From the NCBI RefSeq assembly GCF_014692675.1, contig NZ_JABFCZ010000012.1, positions 107,247 to 171,246 of the forward strand: a stretch of 64,000 nucleotides of DNA, in the 5' to 3' direction. The translations under genes were made by a program, and so were the position numbers. The notes under the pieces are model-generated. The model saw nothing but the letters and a program-made list of their open reading frames with translations. It searched no databases and was not told where the DNA came from. The stretch's first letter is position 1. Every line of letters begins with the position of its first letter. Below are positions 1 through 8,505 of this stretch, one piece after another. The DNA comes from Roseibium aggregatum. Its GTDB lineage: Bacteria > Pseudomonadota > Alphaproteobacteria > Rhizobiales > Stappiaceae.

Positions 1-33
1 AAGGGCAAAGGTCAGCAGCAAACCGAATCTCAC
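1..33 (-). CDS. N-terminus of a probably exported protein, cut by the window edge
   Basis: Eleven codons can be read on the minus strand from a GTG start at 33 (MRFGLLLTFAL). A GGAGG ribosome binding site lies five bases upstream of the start. The residues look like the beginning of a signal peptide or membrane segment. The gene would be divergent from the helicase gene at 170. Its identity cannot be told from eleven residues. Confidence 0.45.
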   Translation of the reverse strand, partial: MRFGLLLTFAL

Positions 34-169
34 TTTATCCTCCAAACCGAAAATCATTGATCGAAATTCCAGCAGGATCTTACCTGAAGTGAGTTGCCAC
101 TGGCCACTGCTGACAGGAACCCTTCACCGGCATCTCGCCTTTCCCGGAGAGCCCCCTTAAAACAGGCAC

Positions 170-2677
170 ATGGACGCTGCGCTTCTTCCAAAACGTTTTC
201 AGGACTGGTTCGCCACAAGGGGCTGGGCGCCCCGGGCGCATCAGCTGGCGCTGGTGGAGAAGCTTGGCCAGGGCCGTTCCACGCTGCTGATCGCGCCCAC
301 CGGGGCCGGCAAGACGCTGGCGGGCTTCCTGCCGAGCCTCGTGGAGCTGGAAGCGCGGGGAAAGAAGAAACCGGGCTCGGCCGGATCGAAAGGCGTGCAT
401 ACGCTTTATATCTCGCCGCTGAAGGCCTTGGCCGTCGATATCGCGCGCAATCTGGAAGCACCGGTTTCGGAAATGGGTCTCGACATCCGGATCGAGACCC
501 GCACCGGCGATACGCCCTCCCACAAGCGCCAGCGGCAGAAACTCAATCCGCCTGACATGCTCCTGACCACGCCGGAGCAGATCGCCCTGCTTTTGTCGGA
601 CCCGGCATCGGAAAAGCTGTTTTCGTCGCTGAAGACCGTCATCCTCGACGAGCTGCATGCGCTGGTGACCTCCAAGCGCGGCGACCTTCTGGCGCTGGGT
701 CTTGCCCGGCTGCGCTGTCTCGCTCCGGGCCTGAGGACCATCGGTCTGTCGGCGACCGTGGCGGAGCCCGATGACCTCAGGGCCTATCTGGTCGGCCAGC
801 CCGATCCCGAAGCCCGCGCCCTGTCCGACATGGTCGAGGTTGCCGGTGGAGCGGAACCGGATATCTCCATCCTAGCCTCGGAGGAACGGGTGCCCTGGTC
901 CGGCCATTCGGCGCGCTATGCGCTTGATGACATGTACCGGCTGATCAAGGGCCACCGGGTGACGCTGCTCTTCGTCAACACCCGCAGCCAGGCGGAGGCG
1001 ATCTTCCAGGACCTGTGGCGGATCAACGACGACACGCTTCCGATCGCGCTTCACCACGGCTCGCTCGACGTCGGCCAGCGGCGCAAGGTGGAAGCGGCAA
1101 TGGCGTCGGGCGTGTTGCGCGCCGTCGTCGCCACTTCCTCGCTGGACCTCGGCATCGACTGGGGCGATATCGATCTGGTGGTCAATATCGGCGCGCCGAA
1201 GGGCGCGAGCCGTCTGGCCCAGCGGATCGGGCGCGCCAACCACCGCATGGACGAACCGTCCAAGGCCGTCCTCGTGCCGGCCAACCGGTTCGAGGTGCTG
1301 GAATGCCAGGCCGCCCTGCAGGCGTCCAAACGAGGCGACCAGGACACGCCGCCGCTGAGGAAAGGCGCGCTCGACGTTCTGGCGCAACACATCCTCGGGC
1401 TCGCCTGTTCCGCGCCGCTCGACGCCGACGACACCTTTGCCGAGATCCGTTCCTCGGAAACCTACCGGCATCTGGACCGGGAGAGTTTCGACAAGGTGCT
1501 CGATTTCGTCGCCACCGGCGGCTACGCGCTGAAAACCTACGAGCAATACGCCAAGCTGAGAAAGGGCAAGGACGGGCTGTGGCGGATCGCCCATCCCCGG
1601 ATCGCGCAGCAATACAGATTGAACGTCGGTACCATCGTCGAGGCGCCGATGCTCAAGGTGCGCCTCGTCCGGTCCAAGGCGGACGGACGGCGCACCCCGG
1701 TCGGGCGCGGCGGGCGCCTGCTCGGCGAGATCGAGGAATATTTCATCGAGCAGCTGGAGCACGGCGACACCTTCCTGTTCGGCGGCGAGGTGCTGCGCTT
1801 CGAGGGACTGCGCGAAAATGAAGCCTATGTGTCGCGGGCGCGATCGGACGACCCGAAAATCCCCGCCTACATGGGCGGCAAGTTTCCGCTGTCCACCTAT
1901 CTGGCGGAGGGCGTGCGCGCCATGCTGGCGACGCCTGCCACATGGCCGACCCTGCCGGAGCAGGTGCGCGAGTGGCTGGAGCTGCAGAAGCTCAAGTCGA
2001 AGCTGCCGGAGCGCAACGGACTGCTGGTGGAAACCTTCCCCCGCAATGACAAGCACTACATGGTCTGCTACCCGTTCGAAGGCCGGCTGGCGCACCAGAC
2101 GCTCGGCATGCTGCTGACCAGGCGGCTGGAACGGCTCGGCGCCCGGCCCATGGGCTTCGTCGCCAACGACTATGCGCTCGCCGTCTGGGGCCTGGGCGAC
2201 CTGTCGCTTTATTTTTCCACAGGCAAAATCGACCTGAACGGGCTCTTTGAGGAGGACATTCTGGGCGACGATCTGGATGCGTGGCTGGCGGAATCCAGCC
2301 TGATGAAGCGCACGTTCCGCAACTGCGCGGTGATTGCCGGCCTGATCGAGCGCCGGCATCCGGGAAAGGAAAAATCCGGCCGCCAGGTCACGGTCTCCAC
2401 CGACCTTATTTATGACGTTTTGCGCGCCCATGAACCGGACCACATTCTCCTTAAGGCCACGTGGAACGACGCGGCCGAAGGACTTTTGGATATCTCCCGG
2501 CTGAGCCAACTTCTTTCCCGGATCAAGGGTCGAATCACGCATACTCGCCTTAACCGGGTATCGCCGCTTTCGGTCCCGATCCTTCTGGAGATCGGCCGGG
2601 AGCCCGTTTACGGCGAAGCCATGGAGAGCATTCTGGAAGACGCAGCCGAAGATCTTGTCCTGGAGGCCCTTGGATGA
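170..2677 (+). CDS. Ligase-associated DEXH-box DNA helicase (Lhr-like, DNA damage response)
   Basis: 835-residue superfamily 2 helicase of the Lhr type that in many bacteria is encoded with an ATP-dependent DNA ligase and the PdeM nuclease and is linked to DNA damage response. Visible motifs are Walker A PTGAGKT at about residues 43-49, DELH at 160-163 (motif II), LSAT near 193 (motif III) and QRIGRANHR near 350 (motif VI). The long C-terminal part fits the DEAD/DEAH-associated region of Lhr proteins. The start at 170 gives the compact N-terminus expected of the family, though the ribosome binding site is weak. The stop overlaps the start of pdeM by four bases (ATGA), so translation is probably coupled. 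The partner ligase is not in view and may lie outside the window. Confidence 0.93.
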   Translation: MDAALLPKRFQDWFATRGWAPRAHQLALVEKLGQGRSTLLIAPTGAGKTLAGFLPSLVELEARGKKKPGSAGSKGVHTLYISPLKALAVDIARNLEAPVSEMGLDIRIETRTGDTPSHKRQRQKLNPPDMLLTTPEQIALLLSDPASEKLFSSLKTVILDELHALVTSKRGDLLALGLARLRCLAPGLRTIGLSATVAEPDDLRAYLVGQPDPEARALSDMVEVAGGAEPDISILASEERVPWSGHSARYALDDMYRLIKGHRVTLLFVNTRSQAEAIFQDLWRINDDTLPIALHHGSLDVGQRRKVEAAMASGVLRAVVATSSLDLGIDWGDIDLVVNIGAPKGASRLAQRIGRANHRMDEPSKAVLVPANRFEVLECQAALQASKRGDQDTPPLRKGALDVLAQHILGLACSAPLDADDTFAEIRSSETYRHLDRESFDKVLDFVATGGYALKTYEQYAKLRKGKDGLWRIAHPRIAQQYRLNVGTIVEAPMLKVRLVRSKADGRRTPVGRGGRLLGEIEEYFIEQLEHGDTFLFGGEVLRFEGLRENEAYVSRARSDDPKIPAYMGGKFPLSTYLAEGVRAMLATPATWPTLPEQVREWLELQKLKSKLPERNGLLVETFPRNDKHYMVCYPFEGRLAHQTLGMLLTRRLERLGARPMGFVANDYALAVWGLGDLSLYFSTGKIDLNGLFEEDILGDDLDAWLAESSLMKRTFRNCAVIAGLIERRHPGKEKSGRQVTVSTDLIYDVLRAHEPDHILLKATWNDAAEGLLDISRLSQLLSRIKGRITHTRLNRVSPLSVPILLEIGREPVYGEAMESILEDAAEDLVLEALG

Positions 2678-3411
2678 CCGCGCTGAATTCGCATTCGCGC
2701 CAATTTGCCATTGCACCTGTGTGTCACGACATCCAGATCAACGGGCAACTGGTCGGTCTGCATGACAGCGGGGCGCTCTGGTGGCCGGAGGAAACCACCC
2801 TCATCGTCTCCGACCTGCACCTGGAAAAAGCCTCGTCCTACGCCCGGCGCGGCACCCTGCTGCCGCCCTATGATACGGCGGTCACGCTGGAAAAACTCGC
2901 CGCGGTGATCGACGCCTTCGAGCCGACCCGGGTGATCTCGCTCGGCGACAGCTTCCACGACGAGAACGGCTCCGACCGGCTGCCGCCGGCCTACCGGGCC
3001 ATGCTGACCTCGCTGCAGCTGAACCGGGAATGGATCTGGGTGACGGGCAATCACGATCCGGTCGCCCCGGTGCGCCTGTGCGGCGAGACCGCGGACGAAG
3101 TCACCATCGGGCCGCTGACCTTCCGCCACGAGCCGAGCGAGACGATCAGCCCCGCTTTAAGCGCAGGCGAGGTCTGCGGCCATCTGCATCCGGCGGCACG
3201 CGTGCGCCGCTTCGGCCGCTCCATCCGCCGCCCCTGTTTCCTGACCAACGGCAGCCGCCTCATCCTGCCCGCCTTCGGCGCGCTCACCGGCGGGCTCAAC
3301 GTCATGGACCGGGCCTTTTGCAGCTACTTCGAACCCCGCCGCTTCTCCGCCTTCCTGCTCGGCGAAAACCGGCTTTATCCGTTTACTGCGTCCCGGCTGA
3401 TCGGGGATTGA
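2674..3411 (+). CDS. pdeM: Ligase-associated DNA damage response endonuclease PdeM
   Basis: 245-residue calcineurin-like metallophosphoesterase. The metal-binding motifs are visible: SDLHLEK near residue 46, GDSFHD near 91, GNHDP near 125 and the late GHLHP near 170. In known operons this nuclease accompanies the ligase-associated helicase. Here it overlaps the helicase stop by four bases, so the two are surely co-transcribed. The last 37 bases overlap the convergent small membrane protein gene. Confidence 0.9.
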   Translation: MTALNSHSRQFAIAPVCHDIQINGQLVGLHDSGALWWPEETTLIVSDLHLEKASSYARRGTLLPPYDTAVTLEKLAAVIDAFEPTRVISLGDSFHDENGSDRLPPAYRAMLTSLQLNREWIWVTGNHDPVAPVRLCGETADEVTIGPLTFRHEPSETISPALSAGEVCGHLHPAARVRRFGRSIRRPCFLTNGSRLILPAFGALTGGLNVMDRAFCSYFEPRRFSAFLLGENRLYPFTASRLIGD

Positions 3412-3761
3412 GAATTCCATAGATAAATCGTTCTGCCCGAAGAGGTCGTTTTTTTGGTGAGCGAAAGCGTTTCGCCCACCAACGGCGCCCGGCCGCTAGC
3501 TTGCGCCGTCGCGGTGACCCGCTCGCCGGTGTCCAGTTGCAGGAAAACCCAAACGGCAGGAGACCCGGTTTCATCCAGGTTTCTGGACCATGAGAGCACC
3601 GTGCCTTCTGCCGCAGAATAATTCGCAGGCCCCACTCCGCTTTGAAGCGAAAGAAGACCGATCCCGACCACGATAAACCCTACGACGACGACAGCGACGG
3701 GGCTGATTTGCGGGATCTTTTCGCGGAGATTGAGGTAGGTCAGGCGCCAGTTTCGAGACAT
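3375..3761 (-). CDS. Small membrane-anchored protein with a soluble C-terminal domain (DUF3592-like)
   Basis: 128 residues. One hydrophobic segment at about residues 18-40 (SPVAVVVVGFIVVGIG) is followed by a roughly 85-residue beta-rich tail. The layout (membrane span, then a short 'EGTVLSW...' beta domain) resembles DUF3592 proteins, but the match is only by eye. It converges on pdeM and overlaps its end. Function unknown. Confidence 0.6.
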   Translation of the reverse strand: MSRNWRLTYLNLREKIPQISPVAVVVVGFIVVGIGLLSLQSGVGPANYSAAEGTVLSWSRNLDETGSPAVWVFLQLDTGERVTATAQASGRAPLVGETLSLTKKTTSSGRTIYLWNSQSPISRDAVNG

Positions 3762-3837
3762 GGCGAAACACTATCCCGACAGGACGGAATACACAATCTG
3801 GGATAGAGTTCTCAGTTTCTTTGCGCGCCGGCAGCCC

Positions 3838-4593
3838 TCACCCGAACCCCTTGATCCGCTTCGCCGTTTCCGGGTCCAGAAACCCCCTGACCGTCGCCTC
3901 CGTCTCCAGCGCCATGGCCATTTCCAGGCTGGCGCCGCCGGGTCTGGTGAGGATGCGGCGGAGGTCCTGGAGGGGGCCTTTGGGGAGGGCGGCGAGGCGT
4001 TTGGCGAGGGCGGTGGATTTTTCCAGGAGGTCCTTATCGGGGACGACCTCGCGGATCATGCCCCACTCGTGGGCCTGGGCGGCGTCGAAGCGGTCGCCGA
4101 ACAGGATCATGTCGCGGGCGCGCTGGAGGCCGACGAGGCGGGGCAGGAGCTCGGTGACGCCGCCGGTGACGAACAGGCCCCAGGAGATTTCCGGGAAGAA
4201 GAAGCGGGTGCCCTCGGCGGCGAGGGCGAAGTCGCAGTTGATCACCCATTCCAGGCCGCCGCCGACAGCCCAGCCGCGGATCGCGCCGACCACCGGCGTG
4301 GTGCCGAGCACCATGGCGCGGGTGACGTCCTGGATGCGCTCCACGTAAGCCGTGGTCCCTGCCTCGTCGGAGACCTGGTCCTCGAAATCCTTCAGGTCGT
4401 CGCCGGAGCAGAAGGCGCGGCCCTCGCCGGTCAATACGATGGCGCCGACGGTCTCGTCCCGGTTCGCCTCGGTCAGCGCCTCCACCAGATCGTCCAGCAG
4501 CTCCGGCACGATGGCGTTGAGGCGCTCGGGCCGGTTGAGGGAAATCTTGCGGACGCCGTCGCCCAGGTCTTCGGTCAGAACGGTTCCGGTCAT
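3838..4593 (-). CDS. Enoyl-CoA hydratase/isomerase (crotonase family)
   Basis: 251-residue crotonase-fold enzyme. The oxyanion-hole segments are visible as AFCSGDDLKDF near residue 60 and the GWAVGGGLEWV stretch near 110. It is the second gene of an operon with the PaaK-like CoA ligase: the ligase stop and this ATG overlap by four bases. It would hydrate, isomerise or cleave the CoA thioester produced by the ligase. The exact substrate cannot be told, and no other aromatic degradation genes lie nearby. Confidence 0.85.
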   Translation of the reverse strand: MTGTVLTEDLGDGVRKISLNRPERLNAIVPELLDDLVEALTEANRDETVGAIVLTGEGRAFCSGDDLKDFEDQVSDEAGTTAYVERIQDVTRAMVLGTTPVVGAIRGWAVGGGLEWVINCDFALAAEGTRFFFPEISWGLFVTGGVTELLPRLVGLQRARDMILFGDRFDAAQAHEWGMIREVVPDKDLLEKSTALAKRLAALPKGPLQDLRRILTRPGGASLEMAMALETEATVRGFLDPETAKRIKGFG

Positions 4594-5894
4594 GATTTAT
4601 CCTCTCTGATTATTCTTCTGGTCTTGCCCTCGGTGCGCGGCAGGGTGTTGAAGGGCACGATGGTGACCCTGGCGGTGATGCCGATGTCGCGCTTGAGGCG
4701 GCTTTCCACCGCTGACGCGAGGCCTTCGTCCGTCGCGGTTCCTGTAGCAAGCTCGGCTTCCACCGGCAGAACGTCGTAGGGGCCGGGTCCTGGAAGCACG
4801 ATGCGGTATTCACCGGAGAGATTTTCGAACTGGTTGATGGTCGCCGCCACCTGGGTCGGGAAGGCGTTGATGCCGCGGATGACGACCATGTCGTCGGCCC
4901 GGCCGACCACCCGGAAGCGCGGCGCGGTGCGACCGCAGGGCGCCCTGCCCGTTCCGGTCAGTTCGATGATGTCGCCGGTGCGGAAGCGGACCAGAGGCTG
5001 GCAGTGACGGCGCATGTGGGTCAGGACCAGTTCGCCCCGCTCGCCCTCCTGCCAGGGCAGGACTCTCGCGGTTTCCGGATCGATCAGCTCGGGATGAAGA
5101 ACATCCAGCGCCACGAAATGAAGATCGTTGCTCTCGTCCGTCTGGCCGGCGAAATTGCAGAAGACATCGGTAACGCCGTAATTGGCGTTGCGCACCTTGA
5201 AACCCCAGGTCTCCTCCATGCGGCGGCGGAAATCGGCGTTGTCGAGCCCGGCCTCGCCGCCGAACAGCCCGAGCCTCAGGCCGAGGTCACGCGGCTTCAG
5301 GCCGGGGAATTCCTCTTCGATCACCCGCTCCAGCACCGCCGGATAGGACGGGGTGCAGGAGATCGCGGTGATGCCCAGTTCCTGAATGGTGCGGATCAGA
5401 AGCCGCGTATCGCCGACGCCGAAGGGCACGACCGCGGCCCCCGTTGCCTCAAGCGTCATGTGGTCGGTCAACCCGCCCATCCACATGCGGTAGTTCAGGC
5501 AATGGACGACACGATGTCCGGGACCGAGGCCGCTTGCCGCCTGCGCCCTGCCGCCGACGACGGCCGTCTCGTGGGCATCCTGCGCCGACAGCACCAGGTT
5601 CATCGCCGTTCCCGTCGTTCCGGACGTCCGGTGCACGCGGGAGATCTCTCCCGGTTTCGCGGCCAGATAATCGCCGAAGGGGGGATGATCGCGCTGGCTC
5701 GTGCGCAGCATTTCCTTGTCGACCAGGGGCAGGTCCGGCAGGGCCTCCAGCCTTTCCGGTGGACGATGGGATCCCCAGGCCCGGCGATGGAGATCGGACC
5801 GGGCAAGCACATAGGCCCTTTGCGTCTCCCATAGGCGCTGGCGATGGGCGGCCAGCTCCGACAGATCTGCGAAATCGGCGCGGTGGTAGAGCAT
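4590..5894 (-). CDS. Phenylacetate-CoA ligase-like (PaaK family) AMP-forming acyl/aryl-CoA ligase
   Basis: 434-residue adenylate-forming enzyme. The phosphate-binding loop is RTSGTTGTAMN near residue 90. The C-terminal region has FRTGDI and the hinge-like VVGRADDMVVIRG, as in PaaK. The start at 5894 is chosen because a GGAG lies eight bases upstream and the residues that follow (MLYHRADFADL) look like the family N-terminus; an upstream in-frame ATG at 5936 would place the palindrome inside the gene. It is first in a two-gene operon with the crotonase and divergent from a TetR regulator. The substrate is unknown. Confidence 0.85.
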   Translation of the reverse strand: MLYHRADFADLSELAAHRQRLWETQRAYVLARSDLHRRAWGSHRPPERLEALPDLPLVDKEMLRTSQRDHPPFGDYLAAKPGEISRVHRTSGTTGTAMNLVLSAQDAHETAVVGGRAQAASGLGPGHRVVHCLNYRMWMGGLTDHMTLEATGAAVVPFGVGDTRLLIRTIQELGITAISCTPSYPAVLERVIEEEFPGLKPRDLGLRLGLFGGEAGLDNADFRRRMEETWGFKVRNANYGVTDVFCNFAGQTDESNDLHFVALDVLHPELIDPETARVLPWQEGERGELVLTHMRRHCQPLVRFRTGDIIELTGTGRAPCGRTAPRFRVVGRADDMVVIRGINAFPTQVAATINQFENLSGEYRIVLPGPGPYDVLPVEAELATGTATDEGLASAVESRLKRDIGITARVTIVPFNTLPRTEGKTRRIIREDKS

Positions 5895-5905
5895 CACCGT
5901 CTCCA

Positions 5906-5927
5906 AAAATGATACTGATATCATTTT
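5906..5927. promoter_or_regulatory. 22-bp palindrome, likely TetR operator
   Basis: AAAATGATA-CTGA-TATCATTTT has two perfect 9-bp arms around a 4-bp centre. It lies 12 bases upstream of the ligase start and 59 bases upstream of the divergent TetR gene. Position, size and symmetry are those of a TetR-dimer operator that would control both promoters. Binding is inferred. Confidence 0.65.
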
Positions 5928-5985
5928 CATTTCCATATAACAGGTTTTGTGTCAATATCCGTGTAAGCAAGGAGGCAATAACGAC

Positions 5986-6690
5986 ATGCAGGCCAGGACT
6001 GCCGAACATCCGCTACCGGCCGGGACAGACCTTCGCTTTTCAGTCGTTCTGATGAACCGGGCGCGGGAGGCGGAGCGCAAGACGGAGCGGACACGGAACC
6101 GGCTGCTTGCCAGTCTTGCGGAGCACCTGACGGCGGGCATCGACCGTCGCGACCTGAAAGTCGCTGCGGTGACGGCGGCGGCAGATCTCGCCCATGGCAC
6201 CTTCTACCGTTATTTCGATGACATTCGCGCCGCAACCGATGCCCTGATCGAGGACTTCGCCCAGTTTCTGCGCGCCACGCTTTCCCTTGAGCGCGACGGG
6301 GCACCCGGGTCCCGGGAACGGGTTCGGGGAACAAGCCTGATCTATGCGCGGCTTTTTGCCGACAATGCCGCGCTGATGAAATGCCTGTTCGACATGGGCA
6401 GCGAAAGTTCCGCCTTTGCCCGGTCCTATCAGGAGCTGAACCGTGCCTGGTACGAGCGGATGGCAGCGGCAATCGCGCGGCACAGGTCCGAGGCAGGCGT
6501 GGCATCCACGTCGGAAGAGACGCTTCCGATCGCCTATGCGCTCGGCGGCATGGTCGACGAGTTCCTGACCCAGATCTACTTACGCAAGGCGCCGGCCCTG
6601 GCGCATTTCGCGGACGATCCGGAAGCGGTCGCCGATCTCTTGACCGATCTCTGGCTGAAAGGCGCTTACGGGACTGTCAGTCCCTCTTGA
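5986..6690 (+). CDS. TetR family transcriptional regulator
   Basis: 234 residues. The N-terminal helix-turn-helix is visible as the stretch ending VTAAADLAHGTFYRYF (about residues 55-75), followed by an all-helical ligand domain. The ATG at 5986 is preceded by AAGGAGG at 5969-5975, which settles the start against an earlier in-frame codon at 5947. It is divergent from the CoA ligase/crotonase operon, with a 22-bp palindrome between them, so it probably represses that operon and itself. The effector may be the acyl-CoA product, by analogy with other TetR regulators of CoA pathways. Confidence 0.88.
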   Translation: MQARTAEHPLPAGTDLRFSVVLMNRAREAERKTERTRNRLLASLAEHLTAGIDRRDLKVAAVTAAADLAHGTFYRYFDDIRAATDALIEDFAQFLRATLSLERDGAPGSRERVRGTSLIYARLFADNAALMKCLFDMGSESSAFARSYQELNRAWYERMAAAIARHRSEAGVASTSEETLPIAYALGGMVDEFLTQIYLRKAPALAHFADDPEAVADLLTDLWLKGAYGTVSPS

Positions 6691-7456
6691 AGATGACGCT
6701 GGCGAGCCAGCCGGTGAAGATCGCGAAGAACACGGCCAGGAGACCGTAGGCGACCGGCATCTTCTGGGCCAGGTTGTAGGTCACCTGCTCGAAGCCGGTC
6801 TTGGCGACATGCATCTTCGCTTCCGTCTTGGAAAGCAGGCTTCCCTGGTGCAGCAGGAAGCTTTTGACTTTGTAGGTGCCGACGGGAATATTGGCCGGCA
6901 GGGGAACATTGGTCCGGAACATGGTGCTGGTCAGGAATTCGATGGCCCCGGGGCGTTCGGAAAACAGCCCCTGCTGTTGGCGCAGGCGCAAGAATGCCTG
7001 GCGGAAATCGTCCCGCTCCGACAGGGGCACGGAGGAACGGCGGGCAATGGCCAGGTTCAGGTGATTGAGCCCGATCCGATATTCGTCCAGCAGTTCCCGC
7101 GAGCCGAGATCGCTCACCTTCGCCGTGCTGGCCAGCGCGTAGAACGCAGGCACGTTCTCGAAGGTCTCGTAATAACGGTTGACCCAGACCCCCAGGAAAC
7201 GGCCCTTGCGCCGCGTCGTGATTTCCTGGGGCGGCCCCTCGACGACGATCACCAGATCATAGTCCCCGCTCCGGCTGATGCTGTTAACATCGCGCGACAC
7301 CTGGCCGAAAATGACGATATCCGTTCCGGTAAAGTTGGACCGGATCGAGACGAGGTCCGAAGAGATCGCGGTAACCAGTTCCTCCGCGTGAACCGCCTTC
7401 GCGGAGGCGAGGCCGGCGAGGAAAGCCGCGATCGCGAGGGCGAGATAACGGATCAT
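6677..7456 (-). CDS. TIGR02186 family protein, probable membrane-anchored partner of TauE/SafE
   Basis: 259 residues with a signal peptide (MIRYLALAIAAFLAGLASAKAVHA), a periplasmic beta-rich region and a C-terminal membrane span (about 233-253, AYGLLAVFFAIFTGWLASVIF). This pattern matches the alphaproteobacterial TIGR02186 family, which is habitually encoded next to a TauE/SafE permease. Its ATG overlaps the permease stop by four bases. The role is unknown; by context it may assist export of sulfite or an organosulfonate. Its 3' end overlaps the TetR gene by 14 bases, convergently. Confidence 0.82.
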   Translation of the reverse strand: MIRYLALAIAAFLAGLASAKAVHAEELVTAISSDLVSIRSNFTGTDIVIFGQVSRDVNSISRSGDYDLVIVVEGPPQEITTRRKGRFLGVWVNRYYETFENVPAFYALASTAKVSDLGSRELLDEYRIGLNHLNLAIARRSSVPLSERDDFRQAFLRLRQQQGLFSERPGAIEFLTSTMFRTNVPLPANIPVGTYKVKSFLLHQGSLLSKTEAKMHVAKTGFEQVTYNLAQKMPVAYGLLAVFFAIFTGWLASVIFKRD

Positions 7457-8382
7457 GACCCGGCCCCCGTCACGATCGCGATGGAATAGAGGTCTTCCGG
7501 CGTCAGCAGCAGATCGACGGCGAAGCGCATGCCAACGGCAAGTACCAGCAGCGCAAGCAGAAGGCGGAGCTGGTCGCCGCGCAGGTTCTGGCCCATGCGC
7601 GCGCCGAACTGCGCGCCGATCACCCCGCCGATCATCAGCGTCAGGGCAAGCACGATATCCACGGTCTGGGTGCTGACGGCATGGAGGACCGTTGCCGACG
7701 ACATGGTGAACAGGATCTGGAACAGGGACGTGCCGATCACCACGGAGGTCGGGACGCGCAGGAGATAGATCAGCGCCGGGACCATCATGAAGCCGCCGCC
7801 GATGCCCAGCACCGTGCCGAGGAAGCCGATGATGCCGCCGAGCGCCAGGATCGGGATAACGCTGACATAGAGCTTGGACTGGCGAAACCGCATCTTGAAC
7901 GGCAGGCCGTGGATCCAGTTGTGCTGGCCCGGACGGCGCGCGGTGACCTTCGCCCCGGTCTTGCGCCGGCGGATGGCGCGGATCGATTCAAACAGCATCA
8001 GGCCGCCGATGGTGCCCAGAAAGGTCACGTAGGACAGCGAGATCACGAGATCGAGCTGGCCGAGGGACTGCAGCAGATCGAACAGCATGACGCCGACGGT
8101 CGACCCGCTGACACCGCCGACCAGGAGCATGATGGCCAGCTTGAAATCGATGGCCCTGCGCCGCCAGTAGCTGATCACTGCCGATGCGGAAGAGGCGACG
8201 ACCTGGGTCGTGACCGTTGCGACCGACACCGCGGGCGGAATTCCGGAAAAGATCAAAAGCGGCGTCAGCAGGAACCCGCCGCCGATCCCGAACAGACCCG
8301 ACAGAAACCCCACGGCACCGCCCATGCCGAATATGACGAAGATATTGACCGGTATCTCGGCGATGGGCAGATAAAGTTGCAC
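7453..8382 (-). CDS. Sulfite exporter TauE/SafE family permease
   Basis: 309-residue multi-span membrane protein. The two halves each carry the glycine-rich family motif (FLSGLFGIGGGFLLTPLLIF near residue 25 and FLGTVLGIGGGFMMVPALIY near 200). The family exports sulfite, sulfoacetate or related anions. The GTG at 8382 (reading MQLYLPIAE) is preferred because family members from related bacteria begin this way; an in-frame GTG at 8436 would add 18 residues of unlikely sequence. Neither has a strong ribosome binding site. First gene of a two-gene operon with the TIGR02186 protein. Confidence 0.85.
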   Translation of the reverse strand: MQLYLPIAEIPVNIFVIFGMGGAVGFLSGLFGIGGGFLLTPLLIFSGIPPAVSVATVTTQVVASSASAVISYWRRRAIDFKLAIMLLVGGVSGSTVGVMLFDLLQSLGQLDLVISLSYVTFLGTIGGLMLFESIRAIRRRKTGAKVTARRPGQHNWIHGLPFKMRFRQSKLYVSVIPILALGGIIGFLGTVLGIGGGFMMVPALIYLLRVPTSVVIGTSLFQILFTMSSATVLHAVSTQTVDIVLALTLMIGGVIGAQFGARMGQNLRGDQLRLLLALLVLAVGMRFAVDLLLTPEDLYSIAIVTGAGS

Positions 8383-8505
8383 GATGGGCTGCCGGAGTTC
8401 ATCGCAGCGCACGGCCTGCGCTGCTGGTGATTTCACACCCGGTTTAAGACCTTCCCTTGAAGATCTGTCAACCGGCGAAACTTGTTCAATACCGAATTGA
8501 CGCGG

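Noticed and set aside
872..2716. 614-codon open frame antisense to the helicase gene
   Set aside because: Mirror frame of a GC-rich gene; no ribosome binding site, composition rich in Arg/His/Gln/Gly without domain pattern.
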